The notes: generated by a model from the sequence alone, not told the origin. DNA of 33,532 bases from Fusicatenibacter_A intestinipullorum (GCA_019117495.1 DWZP01000017.1:1-33532); one strand, 5' to 3'. Shown: positions 6,871-15,172, numbered from the stretch's first letter. Translations and numbers: made by a program.

Positions 6871-6904
6871 TTTAAAACCTCCTGAAAATATTTTTTCTGT
6901 TTTA

Positions 6905-6933
6905 AGTATAACAGCAAAAGAGGTTTTGCTCAA
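6905..6933 (-). promoter_or_regulatory. ridA promoter
   Basis: Minus strand: TTGAGC (6933-6928), 17-base spacer, TATACT (6910-6905). Confidence 0.65.
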
Positions 6934-6941
6934 CTTTTTGC

Positions 6942-6977
6942 GGCAAAATAAAACAGCCGCCGTAAAAACACGGCGGC
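6942..6977 (-). terminator. intrinsic terminator ending the orphan riboswitch transcript
   Basis: GCCGCCGT and ACGGCGGC pair perfectly (6970-6977 with 6956-6963) around a 6-base loop; on the minus strand it is followed by TGTTTTATTTT. It separates the upstream RNA from ridA. Confidence 0.8.
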
Positions 6978-7085
6978 CAAAGCAGCACCTGCACCCCAAC
7001 GGGCACTGCAAGAGGAGTAGAGAATGAGTATCTGAGAATGTTAAATGAATTTTAAAAATCAATATTCCAACCTGCGCAGGCAAGA
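6978..7085 (-). ncRNA. putative non-coding RNA segment downstream of the cobalamin-type riboswitch
   Basis: This 108-base minus-strand stretch lies between two intrinsic terminators (7085-7120 and 6942-6977). I found no ORF with a start codon and ribosome binding site. It contains a palindrome CCTGCGCAGG (7071-7080), then a CU-rich, apparently unpaired stretch with CTCCTC (7017-7012), able to pair with Shine-Dalgarno sequences. It would be made only when the riboswitch terminator is read through. It could equally be the scar of a deleted B12-regulated gene. Confidence 0.4.
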
Positions 7086-7120
7086 TAAAAACCCGTCTTT
7101 CCAAAACGAAAAGACGGGTT
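7085..7120 (-). terminator. riboswitch expression-platform terminator
   Basis: AACCCGTCTTT (7120-7110 as read on the minus strand) pairs perfectly with AAAGACGGGTT (7100-7090), followed by TTTTATC. It lies just 3' of the riboswitch-like RNA. Confidence 0.8.
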
Positions 7121-7144
7121 CAGATAATTACAATCAAGAGGCCC

Positions 7145-7339
7145 TGCCACTCTCACATAAACAAAGCCGGTTGGTTAGTAAACATCTCCTTCCTGTCTCC
7201 CGCAGGTCAAGCAGTGATGCTTATACAGGCTGGCTGACCGGCTCCGGCTTTTATTGCCGTTACGGCGACGGGATCGCATCGGATTTGCACCGATAAACAT
7301 TTAAACAGTTACTGTACCTGTACGAAATATTGATTTGTT
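7145..7339 (-). promoter_or_regulatory. cobalamin-riboswitch-like aptamer
   Basis: Read on the minus strand the RNA has ACAGGTACAGTAACTG, TTTAAATG, then an ATCGG...CCGAT hairpin with GGTGCAAATCC, then GCGATCCCGTCGCCGTAAC. This closely follows the conserved cobalamin riboswitch core (GGUGnAAnUCC, GCnGnCCCGCnnCUGUAA). A CATCACTG...GGAAGGAGATG helix resembles the CACUG/GGGAAGG element. The canonical GGGAA is replaced by TGTTT and the B12 box is degenerate (AAGCCGGAGCCGG). AAAGCCGG (7251-7244) and CCGGCTTT (7170-7163) are perfectly complementary, suggesting the kissing interaction. The class call is by eye. No protein gene follows. Confidence 0.7.
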
Positions 7340-7345
7340 GCCCTA

Positions 7346-7374
7346 ATTATAACTATTACTAATAGTGTTGTCAA
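7346..7374 (-). promoter_or_regulatory. consensus promoter of the riboswitch RNA, with palindrome in the spacer
   Basis: Minus strand: TTGACA (7374-7369), 17-base spacer, TATAAT (7351-7346), a perfect consensus. The spacer is mostly a palindrome, ACTATTA-C-TAATAGT (7352-7366), a plausible repressor site. Confidence 0.8.
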
Positions 7375-7430
7375 GCCTTTTGGTAAAAATTTACCATTTT
7401 TATTTTTGCGTCATAATATCCTATTTAATA

Positions 7431-8477
7431 TTATTTATCTTTAAAGTACCACGTCAGCCCCATTGGCACGGTGATATTTAAAATAAGCATTCTAACCAGC
7501 TGATAGGTTAAAATTATCGAAACGTTTTCGCCCATGCTCATGCCTGCAAGGCACATTTCGGCAATGCCGCCGGGGGCCATTGCCAAAAAGGCGGTTATAA
7601 GCGAAAAGCCGTAAATGCCGGAAAGATAGTAGGCCATGGCAACGCTGACAGCAATAATTATTAAGATGCCTGTTATTATAAAAGGCATAAGGCGGGCGGT
7701 TTCTTTTATGCGCGCAGGGTCAAGCAGCATGCCCATATACAGGCCGATGCTTATTTGCGCAACCGTCATGAGAGGGTCGGGCACGGGCTGAAAGGTGCCG
7801 AAGAAATATGAGCAGGCAGACGCGGCAAGTGTTGGCCCCAACAGGCGCGGCGTTGGTATATGCAGCTTTTGCAGAACAACAGCGCCAATTGCTGCGATAG
7901 GCACCATCCACAGCCAGGTGTAGCCGCCTGTTTGCACTGCCGGAAGTGCGGTGTCTTTTATTTCCGCTCCAAGGCCGTGCACTACCAGAAACGGTACGAT
8001 GATAATGGCGCTCATGAGGCGCAGGGTTTGCATTACCATTACCACGCTGAAATCAACGCGCTTGTCGGTTTCGCTCATAAGCATCATTTGCGTAAGCCCG
8101 CCGGGCATACAGCCCATTACGCAGCTTTGCAGATTGGCGTAGCTGTGGCGTGATGTCCACCACGCTATAATAACCGAAGCGCCTACGGCGGCGCCGGTTG
8201 CTTCAAGCACACCAAGCGACTGCATGGAAAGTTCGTGCATGGTTTCTGCCGTAAAGTTGCGCCCAATGCCGTAACCGGCTACGCAAAGGCCCAGTTCGCG
8301 CCACTGGCGCGGCCAGTATACCTGTGCGCCTATAACTTTCCAGAACATGGATGATACTATGCCGCCGAGCAAAAACGGTATAGGTATTGCCATGTATTGA
8401 AAAAGAAAGCCTATAAGCACTGCCAGCCCGAACATCATCAGGCGCCTTACATGCAGCATTATGTCAAAAATCCCCAT
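7431..8477 (-). CDS. AbrB family membrane protein (PF05145-type)
   Basis: 348 residues from ATG 8477; GGGAG lies 8 bases upstream, while the GTG at 8486 abuts it and is rejected. The protein is almost entirely hydrophobic, about ten membrane segments in two similar halves, each with the family's glycine-rich segments: IPIPFLLGGIVSSM and GYGIGRNF in the first, IPTPRLLGPTLAAS and ISIGLYMGMLLD in the second, plus MGCMPGGLTQMMLMSE and LAMAPGGIAEMCL. These paired PGG motifs mark the family first named from a regulator of ammonia monooxygenase, though it looks like a transporter. Substrate unknown. It sits alone upstream of the orphan riboswitch and downstream of engB. Confidence 0.85.
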   Translation of the reverse strand: MGIFDIMLHVRRLMMFGLAVLIGFLFQYMAIPIPFLLGGIVSSMFWKVIGAQVYWPRQWRELGLCVAGYGIGRNFTAETMHELSMQSLGVLEATGAAVGASVIIAWWTSRHSYANLQSCVMGCMPGGLTQMMLMSETDKRVDFSVVMVMQTLRLMSAIIIVPFLVVHGLGAEIKDTALPAVQTGGYTWLWMVPIAAIGAVVLQKLHIPTPRLLGPTLAASACSYFFGTFQPVPDPLMTVAQISIGLYMGMLLDPARIKETARLMPFIITGILIIIAVSVAMAYYLSGIYGFSLITAFLAMAPGGIAEMCLAGMSMGENVSIILTYQLVRMLILNITVPMGLTWYFKDK

Positions 8478-8512
8478 ACAAACCACTCCCTACAATCTGT
8501 GCGCTTACAAAA

Positions 8513-9151
8513 TCATCTGTGGTTTTCCAGTGCCGTCATAATACGGTTAATAAGTTCACTGCGCATAGTGTTTTGCGTTACCGAATAAGTTATAATGCGG
8601 CTGTCATCAAGTCCAAGTTCACGTTTAAAAAGGGCTTTCTGCGCCATGGCTGCATTTTTGGAAAGCTTATCGGCTTTAGTGAGAATAATCTGCACGTTAA
8701 GGCCGCAGCCCAGCAGCCAGTGGTAACACTCTATGTCGCTTTCCATCGGCTTATGGCGGATATCAATCAGCTGGCATACTAATGCCAGGTTGTCCGAACC
8801 TGAAAGATATTTGCTGATAAAGCCGGACCATAAATCTTTATTGGATTTGCCTGTTTTGGCAAAGCCGTAACCAGGCAAATCGACAAGGTAAAACTGTGCT
8901 GTATCGGCGCCGCCTTCTACATTGCGTTTGGCGTTCAGCAAATAGTAGTTAATTGTTTGCGTTTTGCCGGGGGTGGCGCTTACGCGTGCCAGCCCGTTGC
9001 GGCGGCAGAGCGAGTTAATAAGAGAAGATTTGCCGACATTGGAGCGCCCGATAAAGGCAGCTTCAATCATTTGCGGCGAAGGGTACTGTTCTGCCTTAAC
9101 GGCAGACGTGACAAACTGCGCACGGACTATGTCCCAAACTCCTTTGTTCAT
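8513..9151 (-). CDS. engB: ribosome biogenesis GTPase YsxC/EngB
   Basis: 212 residues, normal for the family; a cytosolic TrmE-Era-EngA-type GTPase needed for 50S subunit maturation. Motifs: G1 GRSNVGKSS (35-43), G3 DLPGYG with the YGFAKTGK stretch, G4 TKADK and a G5-like TYSVT. The start lies 5 bases after the lon stop codon, and its ribosome binding site (TTGGAGG) is formed by the last codons of lon, so the two are co-transcribed and probably coupled. This lon-engB pairing is typical of Firmicutes. Confidence 0.96.
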   Translation of the reverse strand: MNKGVWDIVRAQFVTSAVKAEQYPSPQMIEAAFIGRSNVGKSSLINSLCRRNGLARVSATPGKTQTINYYLLNAKRNVEGGADTAQFYLVDLPGYGFAKTGKSNKDLWSGFISKYLSGSDNLALVCQLIDIRHKPMESDIECYHWLLGCGLNVQIILTKADKLSKNAAMAQKALFKRELGLDDSRIITYSVTQNTMRSELINRIMTALENHR

Positions 9152-9156
9152 CGCGT

Positions 9157-11481
9157 TTAATCCTCCAATGCTATTTTTAACACCTCGTCCATATGTTTTA
9201 CGGGAATAAAGTGCATTTTTGCACGTACGTTTGCGGGCAGTTCTTCCAAATCCTGCTCGTTTTTAGCCGGCATAATAATGGTTTTTACGCCGTAGCGGTG
9301 GGCAGCCAGGAATTTTTCCTTAATGCCGCCAACCGGAAGCACTCTGCCGGAAAGCGTTATTTCACCTGTCATGGCAAGGTTCTTTTTAACTTTGCGCCCC
9401 GTTAATGCCGATATCATTGCCGTTGCCATGGTAATGCCGGCCGAAGGCCCGTCTTTAGGTATTGCGCCTTCCGGAAGGTGAATATGAATATCGGTAGTTT
9501 CGTAAAAATCTTTGTCAAGGCCAAGTTCATCTGCCCGCGAGCGGATGTAGGTATAACCCGCCTGGGCTGATTCCTTCATAACGTCGCCAAGCTGGCCCGT
9601 TAACGCAAGATGCCCTTTGCCTTTGCAGGCCACAACTTCTACCTTAAGCAGTTCGCCGCCGACGCGGGTCCACGCAAGGCCGGTGCAGATGCCGGCTGCT
9701 GCTTCGAGGCTTACATCGTCTTCAAGATAAATTACTTTGCCGAGATATTTATGTAAATTTTTAGCTGTTACTTTTGCGCTTTTGGCTTCGCCGTTAACAA
9801 TGCGCAGAGCGGTTTTACGGCAGACTGCCGCAATTTTGCGTTCCAGATTGCGCACGCCTGCTTCGCGCGTATAGCCGCGTATAATCATGCGCAGCGCATC
9901 TTCCGTTATGGAAAGCGTTTTGGCTGTTAAGCCGTTATTCTGGCGTTCTTTAGGCAAAAGATGCAGTTCGGCAATTTTTACCTTTTCATCTTCGGTATAG
10001 CTGGAAAGCTGCACCACTTCCATACGGTCGAGCAGTGCGGGCGGAATTGTTTCCACGGTGTTGGCCGTTACAATCCAGAATACCTGCGACAGGTCGAAAG
10101 GTATTTCAACATAATGGTCGCTGAAGGTGTTGTTCTGTTCCGGGTCTAAAACTTCAAGCAGTGCAGAAGCAGGGTCGCCGCGGAAATCGGACGACATTTT
10201 GTCCACTTCGTCCAGCAGGAAAACCGGGTTCATAACGCCGCAGGTTTGCATGCCGTGAATAATGCGGCCCGGCATTGCGCCGATATAGGTGCGGCGGTGG
10301 CCGCGGATTTCGGCTTCGTCATGCACGCCGCCCAGCGACATGCGTGTAAATTTGCGGTCAATTGCGCGGGCAACGGACTGCGCAAGCGAAGTTTTGCCCA
10401 CGCCCGGCGGCCCGACAAGGCACAGAATAGGCCCTTTGCCGCTTTTGGTAAGAGCGCGCACCGCAAGATATTCCAAAATGCGCTCTTTAACTTTTTCAAG
10501 GCCGTAGTGGTCTTTGTTAAGCACTTTTTCGGCGTGTTTTAAATCAAAGTTATCCTTGCCGTAAATACCCCACGGCAAAGCAAGAAGCGTTTCTACATAG
10601 TTGCGGATAACGCCGCTTTCTGCCATCATCGGCGGCATTTTATACAAGCGGTCAAGCTCTTTGTTAATTTTATCTGCTACTTCGGGCGGCAGGTCGCGGC
10701 CTTCCATCTGCTTTTTGTATTCGTCAACTTCGGCCTGGCGTTCGTCGCCCTCGCCAAGTTCTTTGTTAATAACCTTAATTTGCTCGCGCAGATAATATTC
10801 ACGCTGGTTTTTTTCTATTTGTTTGCGTACTTCCTGCGTAATGTTTTTTTCGAGTTCGGCAATTTCAAGTTCTTTGCACAAAAAAGTATGCAGCTTGTGC
10901 ATACGCTCTTTTACATCGGCAAGTTCCAGCAGTTCTTCTTTTTCGTCAATGCTGATTGTTAAATACCCGGCAATGATATCGGCAATTTCACCGGCGGTAG
11001 TTATGTTTTTAAAGTTAAGCATAACTTCGGTGGTTACTTTTTTGCCGGTAACAAGCCATTTTTCAAAACTTTGCAGCAGCACGCGGCGCATGGCTTCGGT
11101 TTCGGAATTTTCTTCCGGCTCAATGCTGGATACCGGCATGGCAAAACCTTCAAGGTAAGTATCTTTAAAAGGCGCGTCAATTAACGAAGTAAGTTCTGCC
11201 CTTTCAAGCCCCTGAATTAAAATACGGATTGCACCGCTCGGCAGTTTTAAAAGCTGCTTAATTTCGGCAACAACGCCATAATTATACAGTTCTTCGCGTT
11301 TCGGGTCTGCGGTTTCGGCATCGCGCTGAGTTACCAGCAGTATTTTTTTATCAAGCGGCATGGCAGCATTAACCGCATTTATTGATTTATCCCTGCCTAC
11401 ATCAAGGTTTACCGTCATTCCCGGGAATACGATAATTCCTCTTAACGCCAGCAGGGGCATTAATTTTCCTGATGCTTCCAT
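9157..11481 (-). CDS. lon: ATP-dependent protease Lon (LonA)
   Basis: 774 residues, full length. N-terminal substrate-binding domain (1-200), coiled-coil (about 205-250), AAA+ module with Walker A GPPGVGKTS (357-365) and Walker B FLLDEVDK (421-428), then the protease domain with PKDGPSAG (catalytic S680) and GGIKEK (catalytic K723), giving the Ser-Lys dyad. It degrades misfolded and regulatory proteins in the cytosol. An AGGGGG ribosome binding site lies 12 bases upstream of ATG 11481, rather far; Met-8 with AGGAAA upstream is an alternative start. Followed at once by engB; upstream clpX ends at a terminator, so lon has its own promoter. Confidence 0.97.
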   Translation of the reverse strand: MEASGKLMPLLALRGIIVFPGMTVNLDVGRDKSINAVNAAMPLDKKILLVTQRDAETADPKREELYNYGVVAEIKQLLKLPSGAIRILIQGLERAELTSLIDAPFKDTYLEGFAMPVSSIEPEENSETEAMRRVLLQSFEKWLVTGKKVTTEVMLNFKNITTAGEIADIIAGYLTISIDEKEELLELADVKERMHKLHTFLCKELEIAELEKNITQEVRKQIEKNQREYYLREQIKVINKELGEGDERQAEVDEYKKQMEGRDLPPEVADKINKELDRLYKMPPMMAESGVIRNYVETLLALPWGIYGKDNFDLKHAEKVLNKDHYGLEKVKERILEYLAVRALTKSGKGPILCLVGPPGVGKTSLAQSVARAIDRKFTRMSLGGVHDEAEIRGHRRTYIGAMPGRIIHGMQTCGVMNPVFLLDEVDKMSSDFRGDPASALLEVLDPEQNNTFSDHYVEIPFDLSQVFWIVTANTVETIPPALLDRMEVVQLSSYTEDEKVKIAELHLLPKERQNNGLTAKTLSITEDALRMIIRGYTREAGVRNLERKIAAVCRKTALRIVNGEAKSAKVTAKNLHKYLGKVIYLEDDVSLEAAAGICTGLAWTRVGGELLKVEVVACKGKGHLALTGQLGDVMKESAQAGYTYIRSRADELGLDKDFYETTDIHIHLPEGAIPKDGPSAGITMATAMISALTGRKVKKNLAMTGEITLSGRVLPVGGIKEKFLAAHRYGVKTIIMPAKNEQDLEELPANVRAKMHFIPVKHMDEVLKIALED

Positions 11482-11528
11482 TTATATTAGCATCCCCCTA
11501 TTTTATATTAAAATTCAAATCTCTTATA

Positions 11529-11557
11529 ATTGTATCACAAAAGGCCCATAAAACCAA
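11529..11557 (-). promoter_or_regulatory. candidate lon promoter
   Basis: Minus strand: TTGGTT (11557-11552), 17-base spacer, TACAAT (11534-11529). The -35 overlaps the T-run of the clpX terminator. No CIRCE or CtsR-type repeat was seen. Confidence 0.4.
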
Positions 11558-11585
11558 AAAGAGGGAAGGTTAAAATCCCCTTCCC
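11555..11585 (-). terminator. intrinsic terminator after clpX
   Basis: GGGAAGG and CCTTCCC (11579-11585 with 11563-11569) form a stem followed on the minus strand by TCTTTTT. Confidence 0.75.
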
Positions 11586-11599
11586 CCATTATTTTTCTT

Positions 11600-12868
11600 T
11601 CAGCCTGCCGCCACAATCATTTTAGGTTCTGCATGATTGCGGATGGAATCGGCCGTTACAATACATTTTACAACATCACTGCGCGAAGGTACGTCGTACA
11701 TTACATTGCGCATTACCGCTTCAATAATGGCGCGCAGTCCACGCGCACCGGCACTGCGTTTCAATGCTTCTTCGGCAATGGCATCGAGTGCATCCGGCTC
11801 AAATTCAAGTTCTACATTGTCCATAGCCAAAAAGTGCTGATACTGTTTTACCAGTGCGTTTTTAGGCTCCTGCAAAATCTTAATCAGCGCAGCTTTGTCC
11901 AGTGCTTCAAGCGTTACAACAACCGGCAGGCGTCCGGCAAATTCCGGTATCAAACCAAACTTCATCAAATCCTCCGGCAATACCTTTTTAAAGGTATCCG
12001 TCAGGCTGATTTCGTCTTTGGTTTTAATATCGGCGCCAAAGCCCATATTCTTTTTGCCCGTGCGTGCGCTGATGATGCTTTCCAGCCCGTCAAATGCGCC
12101 GCCGCAGATGAACAGAATGTTTGTGGTATCAATCTGCAAAAATTCCTGGTGCGGATGTTTGCGCCCGCCCTGAGGCGGAACATTGGCAACAGTGCCTTCC
12201 AGAATTTTCAGCAGAGCCTGCTGTACGCCTTCACCGGAAACATCCCTCGTAATGGAAGGATTTTCGGACTTGCGCGAAATTTTGTCAATTTCATCAATGT
12301 AGATAATGCCGCGCTGTGCGCGTTCAATATCGTAATCTGCATTTTGGATTAAACGCAGCAGAATGTTCTCCACGTCCTCGCCTACATAACCGGCCTCCGT
12401 TAAAGCAGTGGCGTCGGCAATGGCGAAAGGAACCTGCAATATTTTTGCCAGAGTCTGCGCCAGCAGTGTTTTGCCGCTGCCGGTAGGCCCAAGCATTAAA
12501 ATGTTGGATTTTTGCAGTTCAACATCCTTGTCGCCGGGAACATGGTTAAGTTCGTAGTCAATACGTTTATAATGATTGTAAACGGCTACGGCAAGGGTTT
12601 TTTTAGCTTCTTCCTGGCCGATTACATATTCATCCAAAATTGCTTTTATTTCTTTGGGTTTGGGCAGTTCGGCAATTTCAGTATGGTTTACAGCCCTTGC
12701 CCGCATTTCTTCTTCAAGCATTTCATTGCAGAGTTTTATACACTCATCGCAAATAAACAAATCACCTTCACCAAGCACTTTGCTGAACATTTTGCTGACC
12801 TGCGCTTCGCGCTTGCCGCAGAAAGAGCAAACCGGGGCATCATGGTGATTGTCCCCACCGAATTTCAT
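11600..12868 (-). CDS. clpX: ATP-dependent Clp protease ATP-binding subunit ClpX
   Basis: 422 residues from ATG 12868; GGAG 8 bases upstream and the standard ClpX N-terminus decide this start over an upstream one that overlaps clpP. N-terminal zinc finger CSFC...CDEC (C14, C17, C40, C43), then the AAA+ module with Walker A GPTGSGKT, pore-loop motif GYVGED, Walker B IIYIDEIDK, an RKHPHQEF loop and sensor-2 GARGLRAI. It unfolds tagged substrates and feeds them to ClpP, whose gene ends 22 bases upstream. The tig-clpP-clpX order and close spacing indicate one operon. Confidence 0.97.
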   Translation of the reverse strand: MKFGGDNHHDAPVCSFCGKREAQVSKMFSKVLGEGDLFICDECIKLCNEMLEEEMRARAVNHTEIAELPKPKEIKAILDEYVIGQEEAKKTLAVAVYNHYKRIDYELNHVPGDKDVELQKSNILMLGPTGSGKTLLAQTLAKILQVPFAIADATALTEAGYVGEDVENILLRLIQNADYDIERAQRGIIYIDEIDKISRKSENPSITRDVSGEGVQQALLKILEGTVANVPPQGGRKHPHQEFLQIDTTNILFICGGAFDGLESIISARTGKKNMGFGADIKTKDEISLTDTFKKVLPEDLMKFGLIPEFAGRLPVVVTLEALDKAALIKILQEPKNALVKQYQHFLAMDNVELEFEPDALDAIAEEALKRSAGARGLRAIIEAVMRNVMYDVPSRSDVVKCIVTADSIRNHAEPKMIVAAG

Positions 12869-12890
12869 TTTGAGTATCTCCTTAAAGCCT

Positions 12891-13487
12891 TTATTTTTCA
12901 TTAGCAGGTTTACGCGATACCACTTCGTCAATCAGGCCGTATTCTTTGGCCTGCTGGCTGGACATGTAGTTATCGCGGTCAGTATCCTGCGCAATCTTTT
13001 CTTTGGTTTGTCCGGTATGGCTGGCTAAAATACCGTTCATTTCATCACGGAGGCGCAGAATTTCGCGCGCGGTGATTTCAATTTCGGAAGCCTGCCCCTG
13101 AACGCCGCCCAGCGGCTGATGAATCATAACTCTGGAGTACGGCAGGGCAAAACGTTTGCCCGGAGCACCGGCAGCCAGAAGCACGGATGCCATGCTGGCG
13201 GCCATGCCCATGCAGATTGTGGAAACATCAGGCTTTATGTACTGCATTGTATCATAAATTGCCAGGCCGGCGCTTACGCTGCCGCCCGGGCTGTTAATGT
13301 AGAGATGGATATCCTTATCGGGGTCTTCCGACTCTAAAAAGAGCAGCTGGGCGATAACGAGATTGGCCATAGTATCATCTATTTCGCCGGTAACAAAAAC
13401 TATCCTGTCCTTTAAAAGGCGGGAATATATATCGTAAGAGCGTTCTCCGCGGTTTGACTGTTCTACAACTATTGGCACATAATTCAT
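12891..13487 (-). CDS. clpP: ATP-dependent Clp protease proteolytic subunit ClpP
   Basis: 198 residues from ATG 13487 (AAAGGGG about 10 bases upstream; the GTG at 13496 lies too close to it). Serine peptidase that forms the tetradecameric chamber. Catalytic triad complete: S98 in GMAASMAS, H123 in MIHQPLGG, D172 in DTDRDNYMS. The YINSPGGSV oxyanion region is intact. Lies 40 bases after tig and 22 before clpX. Confidence 0.97.
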   Translation of the reverse strand: MNYVPIVVEQSNRGERSYDIYSRLLKDRIVFVTGEIDDTMANLVIAQLLFLESEDPDKDIHLYINSPGGSVSAGLAIYDTMQYIKPDVSTICMGMAASMASVLLAAGAPGKRFALPYSRVMIHQPLGGVQGQASEIEITAREILRLRDEMNGILASHTGQTKEKIAQDTDRDNYMSSQQAKEYGLIDEVVSRKPANEK

Positions 13488-13527
13488 TATTGTCACACCC
13501 CTTTACTGTGGTTTAACCGCGCTTAAA

Positions 13528-14811
13528 TTATTTCGCGCTGTCAATGATTACATGGGCAGCTTTGCGGCGCAGAATGTTTGCGAGCAGGAGACCCATAGTG
13601 CCATTGGATTTAATGATTTTCTTAACGTCTTCAAGAGTTGCGCCATGCTGGGAAGCGATAGCGGAAAGTTCGCTGTCAACATCTTCCATGGATACCTGGA
13701 TGTTTTCAGCTTTGGCAATAGCGTCAAGAACGAGGTCGGTTTTAACGTTTTCAACAGCAGCGTCATGCTGGCGTTCACGAAGCTGTTTCATGTCGATGCC
13801 GCTGTACTGCATGTACTGTTCCAGAGTAAGTTTGCGTGCTTCAAGGCTCATGCGCATTTCGTCAATCATCTGGGTTACGCGGTCTTCAATCATGATTTCG
13901 GGAACTTCAAATTCCGCATTGGCAACCGCAAGGTCAATCAGTGCTTTTTCATAAGCAATCTGGGCATTGTTTTCAGCTGCTTTCTGCATGCGTTCTTTGT
14001 AGCTTGCGCGCAGTTCTTCAACGGTTTTGCAATCGCTGTTTGCTGCTACATATTCATCGGTAAGTTCCGGCAGTTCTTTGCGTTTTACGTCCTGTACGTT
14101 TACTTTGAAGATTGCCTGTTTGCCGGCCAGTTCTTTAACAAAGTATTCTTCCGGGAAGGTTACGTCCACATCGGTGGAATCGCCTTTTTTAAGGCCTACA
14201 AGCTGGTCTTCAAAGCCGGGGATAAAGGAGTTGGAACCAACTTCCAGAGGATAGCCTTTGCCTTCGCCGCCGCTGAACGGTTCGCCGTCAACGGTGCCTG
14301 CAAAGTCGATAATGGCAAAGTCGCCTTTTTCAATTACAGCGCCTTCTTCAGCTTCTACCATTTTTGCATGGCGGCTGCGCAGGCCCTGTACCTGTTCTTC
14401 AACTGCTTCGTCAGTAACTTCAACTGCTTCTTTTTCTACATGCAGTTCTTTGTAATCACCAAGTTTAACTTCCGGTTTGAGGGTTACTTTAATGGTAAGT
14501 TCCATATCTTTGTTTTCTTCAAATACGGAATCTTCAACCTTCGGGTCGGATACCGGAATCAGTTTTTCCTGTTCCAGAGCTTCGGTATAGCACTGGTTAG
14601 CAACCAGTTCAAATGCTTCTTGTTTTACTGCTTCTTTGCCATAGTGCATTTCGATAATATTGCGGGGGGCTTTGCCTTTACGGAAGCCGGGGATATTTAC
14701 CTGGCCTGCAATTTTTGCAACGGCTTTTTTAAAGCCTTTGTTTACTTCCTCTGCGGGCAAAGTGATTTTAAGAGTTGCGTCGTTGCCGACTCTTTCTACT
14801 GTTACGTTCAT
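13528..14811 (-). CDS. tig: trigger factor (ribosome-associated chaperone/prolyl isomerase)
   Basis: 427 residues, full length. N-terminal ribosome-binding domain with the FRKGKAPR signature (about 43-50), a central FKBP-type isomerase domain (GDFAIIDFAGTVDGEPFSGG onward, ending FIPGFEDQLVGLKKGD), and a helical C-terminal chaperone domain. It binds nascent chains at the exit tunnel. GGGAGG 9 bases upstream supports the start. First gene of the tig-clpP-clpX operon; I could not settle a promoter in the AT-rich 14812-14990 spacer. Confidence 0.97.
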   Translation of the reverse strand: MNVTVERVGNDATLKITLPAEEVNKGFKKAVAKIAGQVNIPGFRKGKAPRNIIEMHYGKEAVKQEAFELVANQCYTEALEQEKLIPVSDPKVEDSVFEENKDMELTIKVTLKPEVKLGDYKELHVEKEAVEVTDEAVEEQVQGLRSRHAKMVEAEEGAVIEKGDFAIIDFAGTVDGEPFSGGEGKGYPLEVGSNSFIPGFEDQLVGLKKGDSTDVDVTFPEEYFVKELAGKQAIFKVNVQDVKRKELPELTDEYVAANSDCKTVEELRASYKERMQKAAENNAQIAYEKALIDLAVANAEFEVPEIMIEDRVTQMIDEMRMSLEARKLTLEQYMQYSGIDMKQLRERQHDAAVENVKTDLVLDAIAKAENIQVSMEDVDSELSAIASQHGATLEDVKKIIKSNGTMGLLLANILRRKAAHVIIDSAK

Positions 14812-14989
14812 TAATAAATCCTCCCTTAATTATATGTGCTGATTATTACAGCATGTTTTTTACATTAGTTTTATTGTTAAAAATGCAGCTGTTTACACAC
14901 ATTGCTCATAATATAATATCACAACCAGCGGTACTTGACAAGAATTTTACTGCTATTCCTACAATATATCATTATTCTTTTCTGAATAA

Positions 14990-15021
14990 ATTCAAAAAAC
15001 CCGGCAGTAAACTGCCGGGTT
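14990..15021 (-). terminator. terminator of tRNA-Gly
   Basis: AACCCGGCAGT and ACTGCCGGGTT (15011-15021 with 14998-15008) pair perfectly; TTTTTTGAATTT follows on the minus strand. Confidence 0.8.
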
Positions 15022-15030
15022 GACAATTCA

Positions 15031-15105
<75 letters not shown>

Positions 15106-15125
15106 GTCTCTCAACAACGAAATTA

Positions 15126-15154
15126 ATTATACAGCAGTAAAATCTGTTTGTCAA
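15126..15154 (-). promoter_or_regulatory. tRNA-Gly promoter
   Basis: Minus strand: TTGACA (15154-15149), 17-base spacer, TATAAT (15131-15126): full consensus, about 20 bases upstream of the tRNA. Confidence 0.85.
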
Positions 15155-15172
15155 TAACTTTTTTAATTAATT

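Noticed and set aside
6871..7104. Upstream extension of ridA giving a 200-residue protein
   Set aside because: It crosses a terminator and the ridA promoter, lacks family similarity, and the AGGAGG site fixes the start at 6870.
7153..7185. Ten-residue ORF behind AAGGAG inside the riboswitch 3' part (minus strand)
   Set aside because: The AAGGAGATG belongs to the conserved GGAAGG helix of the aptamer; a leader peptide cannot be excluded but is not supported.
7045..7296. Plus-strand 83-residue ORF
   Set aside because: It lies antisense to the riboswitch-like RNA and its terminator, has no ribosome binding site and an implausible composition.
11633..12352. 239-residue plus-strand ORF opposite clpX
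   Set aside because: Antisense shadow of a clearly functional gene, no domain features.
13552..14814. 420-residue plus-strand ORF opposite tig
   Set aside because: Phe/Ala-rich shadow of the trigger factor gene; no ribosome binding site or recognisable domain.
14935..14965. Plus-strand TTGACA...TACAAT pair
   Set aside because: Spacing is 19 bases and it would only transcribe antisense to the tRNA-Gly gene; no supporting feature.
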